This document shows, piece after piece, positions 53,501 through 64,000 of a DNA stretch of 64,000 nt. The stretch spans positions 1 through 64,000 of the forward strand of contig CALZFC010000287.1 of NCBI GenBank assembly GCA_945643635.1, written 5' to 3'. Numbering within the stretch: position 1 is the stretch's first letter; each line of letters opens with the position of its first letter. The position numbers were made by a program, and so were the translations under genes. The notes under the pieces were generated by a model that saw only the letters and a list, made by a program, of their open reading frames with translations, was not told the DNA's origin and made no database searches. The DNA is from Allodiplogaster sudhausi (taxonomy: Eukaryota; Nematoda; Chromadorea; Rhabditida; Diplogasteridae).

Positions 53501-56500
53501 GTTTAATTCGCTTTTGGCCACTCAGAAGATGAACATGAAATTCTGATTTAACCAGGTTATTGGCCTCGTTTCGGCTTCATTCTTGTAGTAGGAATCTGAA
53601 ATTTTTCCTGGTGGATTCTAGGCCCCTATCGATTGTCCATACAAAATTTCACGTCGATTGAACAAAATTTTTGACGACCTCGACTACGCCGCTGATGGTC
53701 ATAACTTCCGAAGGCTATAAATCAGCAAAATAAACATTTTATATTTGAGTACAATGACTGTATGTATTATAGGCTTGTTCTACGCAAAATTAGTGATCAT
53801 TTACCTCCACAATACATGCCGAGTTTAAACAGTTTAATTCGCTTTTGGCTACTCAGAAGATGAACATGAAATTCTGATTTAACCTGGTTATTGGCCTCGT
53901 TTCGGCTTCATTCTTGTAGTAGGAATCTGAAATTTTTCCTGGTGGATTCTAGGCCCCTATCGATTGTCCATACAAAATTTCACGTCGATTGAACAAAATT
54001 TTTGACGACCTCGACTACGCCGCTGATGGTCATAACTTCCGAAGGCTATAAATCAGCAAAATAAACATTTTATATTTGAGTACAATGACTGTATGTATTA
54101 TAGGCTTGTTCTACGCAAAATTAGTGATCATTTACCTCCACAATACATGCCGATTTCAAACAGTTTAATTCGCTTTTGGCCACTCAGAAGATGAACATGA
54201 AATTCTGATTTAACCAGGTTATTGGCCTCGTTTCGGCTTCATTCTTGTAGTAGGAATCTGAAATTTTTCCTGGTGGATTCTAGGCCCCTATCGATTGTCC
54301 ATACAAAATTTCACGTCGATTGAACAAAATTTTTGACGACCTCGACTACGCCGCTGATGGTCATAACTTCCGAAGGCTATAAATCAGCAAAATAAACATT
54401 TTATATTTGAGTACAATGACTGTATGTATTATAGGCTTGTTCTACGCAAAATTAGTGATCATTTACCTCCACAATACATGCCGATTTCAAACAGTTTAAT
54501 TCGCTTTTGGCCACTCAGAAGATGAACATGAAATTCTGATTTAACCAGGTTATTGGCCTCGTTTCGGCTTCATTCTTGTAGTAGGAATCTGAAATTTTTC
54601 CTGGTGGATTCTAGGCCCCTATCGATTGTCCATACAAAATTTCACGTCGATTGAACAAAATTTTTGACGACCTCGACTACGCCGCTGATGGTCATAACTT
54701 CCGAAGGCTATAAATCAGCAAAATAAACATTTTATATTTGAGTACAATGACTGTATGTATTATAGGCTTGTTCTACGCAAAATTAGTGATCATTTACCTC
54801 CACAATACATGCCGATTTAAACAGTTTAATTCGCTTTTGGCCACTCAGAAGATGAACATGAAATTCTGATTTAACCAGGTTATTGGCCTCGTTTCGGCTT
54901 CATTCTTGTAGTAGGAATCTGAAATTTTTCCTGGTGGATTCTAGGCCCCTATCGATTGTCCATACAAAATTTCACGTCGATTGAACAAAATTTTTGACGA
55001 CCTCGACTACGCCGCTGATGGTCATAACTTCCGAAGGCTATAAATCAGCAAAATAAACATTTTATATTTGAGTACAATGACTGTATGTATTATAGGCTTG
55101 TTCTACGCAAAATTAGTGATCATTTACCTCCACAATACATGCCGATTTCAAACAGTTTAATTCGCTTTTGGCCACTCAGAAGATGAACATGAAATTCTGA
55201 TTTAACCAGGTTATTGGCCTCGTTTCGGCTTCATTCTTGTAGTAGGAATCTGAAATTTTTCCTGGTGGATTCTAGGCCCCTATCGATTGTCCATACAAAA
55301 TTTCACGTCGATTGAACAAAATTTTTGACGACCTCGACTACGCCGCTGATGGTCATAACTTCCGAAGGCTATAAATCAGCAAAATAAACATTTTATATTT
55401 GAGTACAATGACTGTATGTATTATAGGCTTGTTCTACGCAAAATTAGTGATCATTTACCTCCACAATACATGCCGATTTCAAACAGTTTAATTCGCTTTT
55501 GGCCACTCAGAAGATGAACATGAAATTCTGATTTAACCAGGTTATTGGCCTCGTTTCGGCTTCATTCTTGTAGTAGGAATCTGAAATTTTCCTGGTGGAT
55601 TCTAGGCCCCTATCGATTGTCCATACAAAATTTCACGTCGATTGAACAAAATTTTTGACGACCTCGACTACGCCGCTGATGGTCATAACTTCCGAAGGCT
55701 ATAAATCAGCAAAATAAACATTTTATATTTGAGTACAATGACTGTATGTATTATAGGCTTGTTCTACGCAAAATTAGTGATCATTTACCTCCACAATACA
55801 TGCCGATTTCAAACAGTTTAATTCGCTTTTGGCCACTCAGAAGATGAACATGAAATTCTGATTTAACCAGGTTATTGGCCTCGTTTCGGCTTCATTCTTG
55901 TAGTAGGAATCTGAAATTTTTCCTGGTGGATTCTAGGCCCCTATCGATTGTCCAACAAAATTTCACGTCGATTGAACAAAATTTTTGACGACCTCGACTA
56001 CGCCGCTGATGGTCATAACTTCCGAAGGCTATAAATCAGCAAAATAAACATTTTATATTTGAGTACAATGACTGTATGTATTATAGGCTTGTTCTACGCA
56101 AAATTAGTGATCATTTACCTCCACAATACATGCCGATTTCAAACAGTTTAATTCGCTTTTGGCCACTCAGAAGATGAACATGAAATTCTGATTTAACCAG
56201 GTTATTGGCCTCGTTTCGGCTTCATTCTTGTAGTAGGAATCTGAAATTTTTCCTGGTGGATTCTAGGCCCCTATCGATTGTCCATACAAAATTTCACGTC
56301 GATTGAACAAAATTTTTGACGACCTCGACTACGCCGCTGATGGTCATAACTTCCGAAGGCTATAAATCAGCAAAATAAACATTTTATATTTGAGTACAAT
56401 GACTGTATGTATTATAGGCTTGTTCTACGCAAAATTAGTGATCATTTACCTCCACAATACATGCCGATTTCAAACAGTTTAATTCGCTTTTGGCCACTCA

Positions 56501-59500
56501 GAAGATGAACATGAAATTCTGATTTAACCAGGTTATTGGCCTCGTTTCGGCTTCATTCTTGTAGTAGGAATCTGAAATTTTTCCTGGTGGATTCTAGGCC
56601 CCTATCGATTGTCCATACAAAATTTCACGTCGATTGAACAAAATTTTTGACGACCTCGACTACGCCGCTGATGGTCATAACTTCCGAAGGCTATAAATCA
56701 GCAAAATAAACATTTTATATTTGAGTACAATGACTGTATGTATTATAGGCTTGTTCTACGCAAAATTAGTGATCATTTACCTCCACAATACATGCCGATT
56801 TCAAACAGTTTAATTCGCTTTTGGCCACTCAGAAGATGAACATGAAATTCTGATTTAACCAGGTTATTGGCCTCGTTTCGGCTTCATTCTTGTAGTAGGA
56901 ATCTGAAATTTTTCCTGGTGGATTCTAGGCCCCTATCGATTGTCCAACAAAATTTCACGTCGATTGAACAAAATTTTTGACGACCTCGACTACGCCGCTG
57001 ATGGTCATAACTTCCGAAGGCTATAAATCAGCAAAATAAACATTTTATATTTGAGTACAATGACTGTATGTATTATAGGCTTGTTCTACGCAAAATTAGT
57101 GATCATTTACCTCCACAATACATGCCGATTTAAACAGTTTAATTCGCTTTTGGCCACTCAGAAGATGAACATGAAATTCTGATTTAACCAGGTTATTGGC
57201 CTCGTTTCGGCTTCATTCTTGTAGTAGGAATCTGAAATTTTTCCTGGTGGATTCTAGGCCCCTATCGATTGTCCATACAAAATTTCACGTCGATTGAACA
57301 AAATTTTTGACGACCTCGACTACGCCGCTGATGGTCATAACTTCCGAAGGCTATAAATCAGCAAAATAAACATTTTATATTTGAGTACAATGACTGTATG
57401 TATTATAGGCTTGTTCTACGCAAAATTAGTGATCATTTACCTCCACAATACATGCCGATTTCAAACAGTTTAATTCGCTTTTGGCCACTCAGAAGATGAA
57501 CATGAAATTCTGATTTAACCAGGTTATTGGCCTCGTTTCGGCTTCATTCTTGTAGTAGGAATCTGAAATTTTTCCTGGTGGATTCTAGGCCCCTATCGAT
57601 TGTCCAACAAAATTTCACGTCGATTGAACAAAATTTTTGACGACCTCGACTACGCCGCTGATGGTCATAACTTCCGAAGGCTATAAATCAGCAAAATAAA
57701 CATTTTATATTTGAGTACAATGACTGTATGTATTATAGGCTTGTTCTACGCAAAATTAGTGATCATTTACCTCCACAATACATGCCGATTTCAAACAGTT
57801 TAATTCGCTTTTGGCCACTCAGAAGATGAACATGAAATTCTGATTTAACCAGGTTATTGGCCTCGTTTCGGCTTCATTCTTGTAGTAGGAATCTAAAATT
57901 TTTCCTGGTGGATTCTAGGCCCCTATCGATTGTCCATACAAAATTTCACGTCGATTGAACAAAATTTTTGACGACCTCGACTACGCCGCTGATGGTCATA
58001 ACTTCCGAAGGCTATAAATCAGCAAAATAAACATTTTATATTTGAGTACAATGACTGTATGTATTATAGGCTTGTTCTACGCAAAATTAGTGATCATTTA
58101 CCTCCACAATACATGCCGATTTAAACAGTTTAATTCGCTTTTGGCCACTCAGAAGATGAACATGAAATTCTGATTTAACCAGGTTATTGGCCTCGTTTCG
58201 GCTTCATTCTTGTAGTAGGAATCTGAAATTTTTCCTGGTGGATTCTAGGCCCCTATCGATTGTCCATACAAAATTTCACGTCGATTGAACAAAATTTTTG
58301 ACGACCTCGACTACGCCGCTGATGGTCATAACTTCCGAAGGCTATAAATCAGCAAAATAAACATTTTATATTTGAGTACAATGACTGTATGTATTATAGG
58401 CTTGTTCTACGCAAAATTAGTGATCATTTACCTCCACAATACATGCCGATTTCAAACAGTTTAATTCGCTTTTGGCCACTCAGAAGATGAACATGAAATT
58501 CTGATTTAACCAGGTTATTGGCCTCGTTTCGGCTTCATTCTTGTAGTAGGAATCTAAAATTTTTCCTGGTGGATTCTAGGCCCCTATCGATTGTCCAAAC
58601 AAAATTTCACGTCGATTGAACAAAATTTTTGACGACCTCGACTACGCCGCTGATGGTCATAACTTCCGAAGGCTATAAATCAGCAAAATAAACATTTTAT
58701 ATTTGAGTACAATGACTGTATGTATTATAGGCTTGTTCTACGCAAAATTAGTGATCATTTACCTCCACAATACATGCCGATTTCAAACAGTTTAATTCGC
58801 TTTTGGCCACTCAGAAGATGAACATGAAATTCTGATTTAACCAGGTTATTGGCCTCGTTTCGGCTTCATTCTTGTAGTAGGAATCTAAAATTTTTCCTGG
58901 TGGATTCTAGGCCCCTATCGATTGTCCAACAAAATTTCACGTCGATTGAACAAAATTTTTGACGACCTCGACTACGCCGCTGATGGTCATAACTTCCGAA
59001 GGCTATAAATCAGCAAAATAAACATTTTATATTTGAGTACAATGACTGTATGTATTATAGGCTTGTTCTACGCAAAATTAGTGATCATTTACCTCCACAA
59101 TACATGCCGATTTCAAACAGTTTAATTCGCTTTTGGCCACTCAGAAGATGAACATGAAATTCTGATTTAACCAGGTTATTGGCCTCGTTTCGGCTTCATT
59201 CTTGTAGTAGGAATCTAAAATTTTTCCTGGTGGATTCTAGGCCCCTATCGATTGTCCAACAAAATTTCACGTCGATTGAACAAAATTTTTGACGACCTCG
59301 ACTACGCCGCTGATGGTCATAACTTCCGAAGGCTATAAATCAGCAAAATAAACATTTTATATTTGAGTACAATGACTGTATGTATTATAGGCTTGTTCTA
59401 CGCAAAATTAGTGATCATTTACCTCCACAATACATGCCGATTTCAAACAGTTTAATTCGCTTTTGGCCACTCAGAAGATGAACATGAAATTCTGATTTAA

Positions 59501-62500
59501 CCAGGTTATTGGCCTCGTTTCGGCTTCATTCTTGTAGTAGGAATCTGAAATTTTCCTGGTGGATTCTAGGCCCCTATCGATTGTCCAACAAAATTTCACG
59601 TCGATTGAACAAAATTTTTGACGACCTCGACTACGCCGCTGATGGTCATAACTTCCGAAGGCTATAAATCAGCAAAATAAACATTTTATATTTGAGTACA
59701 ATGACTGTATGTATTATAGGCTTGTTCTACGCAAAATTAGTGATCATTTACCTCCACAATACATGCCGAGTTTAAACAGTTTAATTCGCTTTTGGCTACT
59801 CAGAAGATGAACATGAAATTCTGATTTAACCAGGTTATTGGCCTCGTTTCGGCTTCATTCTTGTAGTAGGAATCTGAAATTTTTCCTGGTGGATTCTAGG
59901 CCCCTATCGATTGTCCATTCAAAATTTCACGTCGATTGAACAAAATTTTTGACGACCTCGACTACGCCGCTGATGGTCATAACTTCCGAAGGCTATAAAT
60001 CAGCAAAATAAACATTTTATATTTGAGTACAATGACTGTATGTATTATAGGCTTGTTCTACGCAAAATTAGTGATCATTTACCTCCACAATACATGCCGA
60101 TTTCAAACAGTTTAATTCGCTTTTGGCCACTCAGAAGATGAACATGAAATTCTGATTTAACCAGGTTATTGGCCTCGTTTCGGCTTCATTCTTGTAGTAG
60201 GAATCTAAAAATTTTCCTGGTGGATTCTAGGCCCCTATCGACTGTCCATACAAAATTTCACGTCGATTGAACAAAATTTTTGACGACCTCGACTACGCCG
60301 CTGATGGTCATAACTTCCGAAGGCTATAAATCAGCAAAATAAACATTTTATATTTGAGTACAATGACTGTATGTATTATAGGCTTGTTCTACGCAAAATT
60401 AGTGATCATTTACCTCCACAATACATGCCGATTTCAAACAGTTTAATTCGCTTTTGGCCACTCAGAAGATGAACATGAAATTCTGATTTAACCAGGTTAT
60501 TGGCCTCGTTTCGGCTTCATTCTTGTAGTAGGAATCTAAAATTTTTCCTGGTGGATTCTAGGCCCCTATCGACTGTCCAAACAAAATTTCACGTCGATTG
60601 AACAAAATTTTTGACGACCTCGACTACGCCGCTGATGGTCATAACTTCCGAAGGCTATAAATCAGCAAAATAAACATTTTATATTTGAGTACAATGACTG
60701 TATGTATTATAGGCTTGTTCTACGCAAAATTAGTGATCATTTACCTCCACAATACATGCCGATTTCAAACAGTTTAATTCGCTTTTGGCCACTCAGAAGA
60801 TGAACATGAAATTCTGATTTAACCAGGTTATTGGCCTCGTTTCGGCTTCATTCTTGTAGTAGGAATCTAAAATTTTTCCTGGTGGATTCTAGGCCCCTAT
60901 CGATTGTCCAAACAAAATTTCACGTCGATTGAACAAAATTTTTGACGACCTCGACTACGCCGCTGATGGTCATAACTTCCGAAGGCTATAAATCAGCAAA
61001 ATAAACATTTTATATTTGAGTACAATGACTGTATGTATTATAGGCTTGTTCTACGCAAAATTAGTGATCATTTACCTCCACAATACATGCCGATTTCAAA
61101 CAGTTTAATTCGCTTTTGGCCACTCAGAAGATGAACATGAAATTCTGATTTAACCAGGTTATTGGCCTCGTTTCGGCTTCATTCTTGTAGTAGGAATCTG
61201 AAATTTTCCTGGTGGATTCTAGGCCCCTATCGATTGTCCAACAAAATTTCACGTCGATTGAACAAAATTTTTGACGACCTCGACTACGCCGCTGATGGTC
61301 ATAACTTCCGAAGGCTATAAATCAGCAAAATAAACATTTTATATTTGAGTACAATGACTGTATGTATTATAGGCTTGTTCTACGCAAAATTAGTGATCAT
61401 TTACCTCCACAATACATGCCGATTTTAAACAGTTTAATTCGCTTTTGGCTACTCAGAAGATGAACATGAAATTCTGATTTTTATTGGCTCGTTTCGGCTT
61501 TTCTTGTAGTAGGAATCTGAAATTTTTGATTCTAGATCGACGTCGATTGAACTTTTTGACGACCTCGACTACGCCGCTGATGGTCATAACTTCCGAAGGC
61601 TATAAATCAGCAAAATAAACATTTTATATTTGAGTACAATGACTGTATGTATTATAGGCTTGTTCTACGCAAAATTAGTGATCATTTACCTCCACAATAC
61701 ATGCCGAGTTTAAACAGTTTAATTCGCTTTTGGCTACTCAGAAGATGAACATGAAATTCTGATTTAACCAGGTTATTGGCCTCGTTTCGGCTTCATTCTT
61801 GTAGTAGGAATCTGAAATTTTTCCTGGTGGATTCTAGGCCCCTATCGATTGTCCATTCAAAATTTCACGTCGATTGAACAAAATTTTTGACGACCTCGAC
61901 TACGCCGCTGATGGTCATAACTTCCGAAGGCTATAAATCAGCAAAATAAACATTTTATATTTGAGTACAATGACTGTATGTATTATAGGCTTGTTCTACG
62001 CAAAATTAGTGATCATTTACCTCCACAATACATGCCGATTTCAAACAGTTTAATTCGCTTTTGGCCACTCAGAAGATGAACATGAAATTCTGATTTAACC
62101 AGGTTATTGGCCTCGTTTCGGCTTCATTCTTGTAGTAGGAATCTGAAATTTTTCCTGGTGGATTCTAGGCCCCTATCGATTGTCCAACAAAATTTCACGT
62201 CGATTGAACAAAATTTTTGACGACCTCGACTACGCCGCTGATGGTCATAACTTCCGAAGGCTATAAATCAGCAAAATAAACATTTTATATTTGAGTACAA
62301 TGACTGTATGTATTATAGGCTTGTTCTACGCAAAATTAGTGATCATTTACCTCCACAATACATGCCGATTTAAACAGTTTAATTCGCTTTTGGCTACTCA
62401 GAAGATGAACATGAAATTCTGATTTAACCAGGTTATTGGCCTCGTTTCGGCTTCATTCTTGTAGTAGGAATCTGAAATTTTTCCTGGTGGATTCTAGGCC

Positions 62501-64000
62501 CCTATCGATTGTCCATACAAAATTTCACGTCGATTGAACAAAATTTTTGACGACCTCGACTACGCCGCTGATGGTCATAACTTCCGAAGGCTATAAATCA
62601 GCAAAATAAACATTTTATATTTGAGTACAATGACTGTATGTATTATAGGCTTGTTCTACGCAAAATTAGTGATCATTTACCTCCACAATACATGCCGATT
62701 TCAAACAGTTTAATTCGCTTTTGGCCACTCAGAAGATGAACATGAAATTCTGATTTAACCAGGTTATTGGCCTCGTTTCGGCTTCATTCTTGTAGTAGGA
62801 ATCTAAAATTTTCCTGGTGGATTCTAGGCCCCTATCGATTGTCCATACAAAATTTCACGTCGATTGAACAAAATTTTTGACGACCTCGACTACGCCGCTG
62901 ATGGTCATAACTTCCGAAGGCTATAAATCAGCAAAATAAACATTTTATATTTGAGTACAATGACTGTATGTATTATAGGCTTGTTCTACGCAAAATTAGT
63001 GATCATTTACCTCCACAATACATGCCGATTTCAAACAGTTTAATTCGCTTTTGGCCACTCAGAAGATGAACATGAAATTCTGATTTAACCAGGTTATTGG
63101 CCTCGTTTCGGCTTCATTCTTGTAGTAGGAATCTGAAATTTTTCCTGGTGGATTCTAGGCCCCTATCGATTGTCCAACAAAATTTCACGTCGATTGAACA
63201 AAATTTTTGACGACCTCGACTACGCCGCTGATGGTCATAACTTCCGAAGGCTATAAATCAGAAAAATAAACATTTTATATTTGAGTACAATGACTGTATG
63301 TATTATAGGCTTGTTCTACGCAAAATTAGTGATCATTTACCTCCACAATACATGCCGATTTAAACAGTTTAATTCGCTTTTGGCTACTCAGAAGATGAAC
63401 ATGAAATTCTGATTTAACCAGGTTATTGGCCTCGTTTCGGCTTCATTCTTGTAGTAGGAATCTGAAATTTTTCCTGGTGGATTCTAGGCCCCTATCGATT
63501 GTCCATACAAAATTTCACGTCGATTGAACAAAATTTTTGACGACCTCGACTACGCCGCTGATGGTCATAACTTCCGAAGGCTATAAATCAGCAAAATAAA
63601 CATTTTATATTTGAGTACAATGACTGTATGTATTATAGGCTTGTTCTACGCAAAATTAGTGATCATTTACCTCCACAATACATGCCGATTTAAACAGTTT
63701 AATTCGCTTTTGGCTACTCAGAAGATGAACATGAAATTCTGATTTAACCAGGTTATTGGCCTCGTTTCGGCTTCATTCTTGTAGTAGGAATCTAAAATTT
63801 TCCTGGTGGATTCTAGGCCCCTATCGATTGTCCATACAAAATTTCACGTCGATTGAACAAAATTTTTGACGACCTCGACTACGCCGCTGATGGTCATAAC
63901 TTCCGAAGGCTATAAATCAGCAAAATAAACATTTTATATTTGAGTACAATGACTGTATGTATTATAGGCTTGTTCTACGCAAAATTAGTGATCATTTACC
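47540..64000 (+). repeat. satellite zone 5: ccagg-type units, fixed toward the right edge
   Basis: Units with gatttaaccagg first appear near 47.93 kb, mix with cctgg units until about 53.9 kb, and are then the only form to the window end. They usually carry ccactc, gaacatg and gatttcaaac. Newer sub-variants are confined here: tccaacaaaa (missing t; about 55.95, 56.94, 57.60, 58.93, 59.26, 59.59, 61.24, 62.18, 63.17 kb), gaatctaaaa (about 57.89 to 63.79 kb) and a gactgtcc form near 60.24 and 60.57 kb. Confidence 0.8.
61440..61570 (+). repeat. aberrant satellite copy with several internal deletions
   Basis: This copy has marker spacing of only 285 bp (61273 to 61558). Several short pieces are missing: the aaccagg segment after gattt, a base in ggcctcg, ca in cttcattc, the cctggtg segment, gcccct, about 19 bp around tgtccatac, and aaaa before tttttgac. 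The rest matches the consensus. Neighbouring copies are normal. Several gaps fall exactly on sites that vary between copies, which suggests a consensus or polishing artefact. Confidence 0.75.

Larger units (their letters stand above)
977..64000 (+). repeat. giant tandem satellite array, about 331-bp unit, about 190 copies
   Basis: The marker gacgacctcg recurs at 1427, 1758, 2088, 2419, 2749, 3079, 3410, 3741, 4070 and so on to 63868. Spacing is 329-331 bp with one exception of 285 bp; the mean implies 189 intervals. All copies are in the same orientation. The unit is about 37% GC and contains about 13 CpG. Copies differ at around ten recurrent sites plus T-run lengths. Most of the unit is invariant, notably the roughly 85 bp from tatatttgag to atgccga. 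Conserved landmarks in nearly every unit are ATCGAT, TGATCA and a TATAAAT motif. I see no spacers, target-site duplications or terminal inverted repeats, so this is satellite DNA, not a CRISPR array or a run of transposons. The right end lies outside the window. I do not recognise the family. Confidence 0.98.

Noticed and set aside
977..64000. CRISPR array
   Set aside because: The repeated unit is about 331 bp with near-identical sequence throughout. There are no short repeats separated by unique spacers and no cas genes.
977..64000. Tandem ribosomal, 5S RNA, histone or tRNA gene cluster
   Set aside because: The unit contains no recognisable rRNA, 5S, tRNA or histone coding sequence and only short open frames.
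977..64000. Nested or tandem transposable elements
   Set aside because: No terminal inverted repeats, long terminal repeats, target-site duplications, poly(A) tails or transposase/reverse-transcriptase motifs were seen. Every unit abuts the next without a boundary.
977..64000. CENP-B box or telomeric repeats marking a centromere or chromosome end
   Set aside because: I found no convincing match to the CENP-B box core in the unit and no runs of TTAGG or TTAGGG, so a centromeric or telomeric role rests only on the array's size and uniformity.

Overview
The window is almost entirely one giant satellite DNA array in a eukaryotic genome. About 1 kb of ordinary, gene-bearing sequence lies at the left edge. 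From about position 977 to the last base, roughly 63 kb, a unit of about 331 bp is repeated head to tail in one orientation. I count 190 copies of the marker gacgacctcg between 1427 and 63868, spaced 329-331 bp apart with one exception. The array runs off the right edge, so its full length is unknown. I found no transposon, inversion, non-satellite insert, RNA gene or convincing protein gene inside it.

Left edge: positions 439-976, read on the minus strand, hold the last four exons of an acyl-CoA synthetase of the 4-coumarate:CoA ligase / luciferase type (ANL adenylating enzymes). They end in the expected Ser-Gly-Lys-Ile-Leu-Arg region and a stop codon. The introns are short (about 70, 71 and 102 bp), and a polyadenylation signal lies 64 bp past the stop. 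Everything upstream of the sequence Lys-Val-Lys-Gly-Tyr-Gln is missing and replaced by satellite, so the array begins inside this gene. The exons carry several 1-2 base frameshifts but almost no damaging substitutions. That fits either a very young pseudogene or uncorrected long-read indel errors. A 260-bp segment spanning the gene/satellite junction is duplicated in tandem (862-1121 and 1122-1381).

Array: copies differ at about ten diagnostic sites, and the variants are zoned. At left (about 1.4-15.4 kb) units often carry cacggcg, aatgtttgac, ataag and acacatttt. The middle (about 15-31 kb) is a mixture moving to ataac/aaacatttt. From about 31.3 to 39 kb two unit types (A with gagtttaaac...cctgg, B with gatttcaaac...taagg) alternate, giving a dimeric higher-order repeat of about 661 bp. 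That order becomes irregular to about 47.5 kb. From about 48 kb a third type (ccagg) spreads, and from about 54 kb it is fixed. This is the pattern expected of local homogenisation by unequal exchange or gene conversion. It suggests a pericentromeric or other heterochromatic satellite block.

Organism: the introns, the poly(A) signal and the large satellite indicate a eukaryote. Short introns and a satellite without CpG depletion (about 13 CpG per 331 bp at about 37% GC) point to an invertebrate or another lineage with little DNA methylation. I cannot name the species or match the satellite to a known family.
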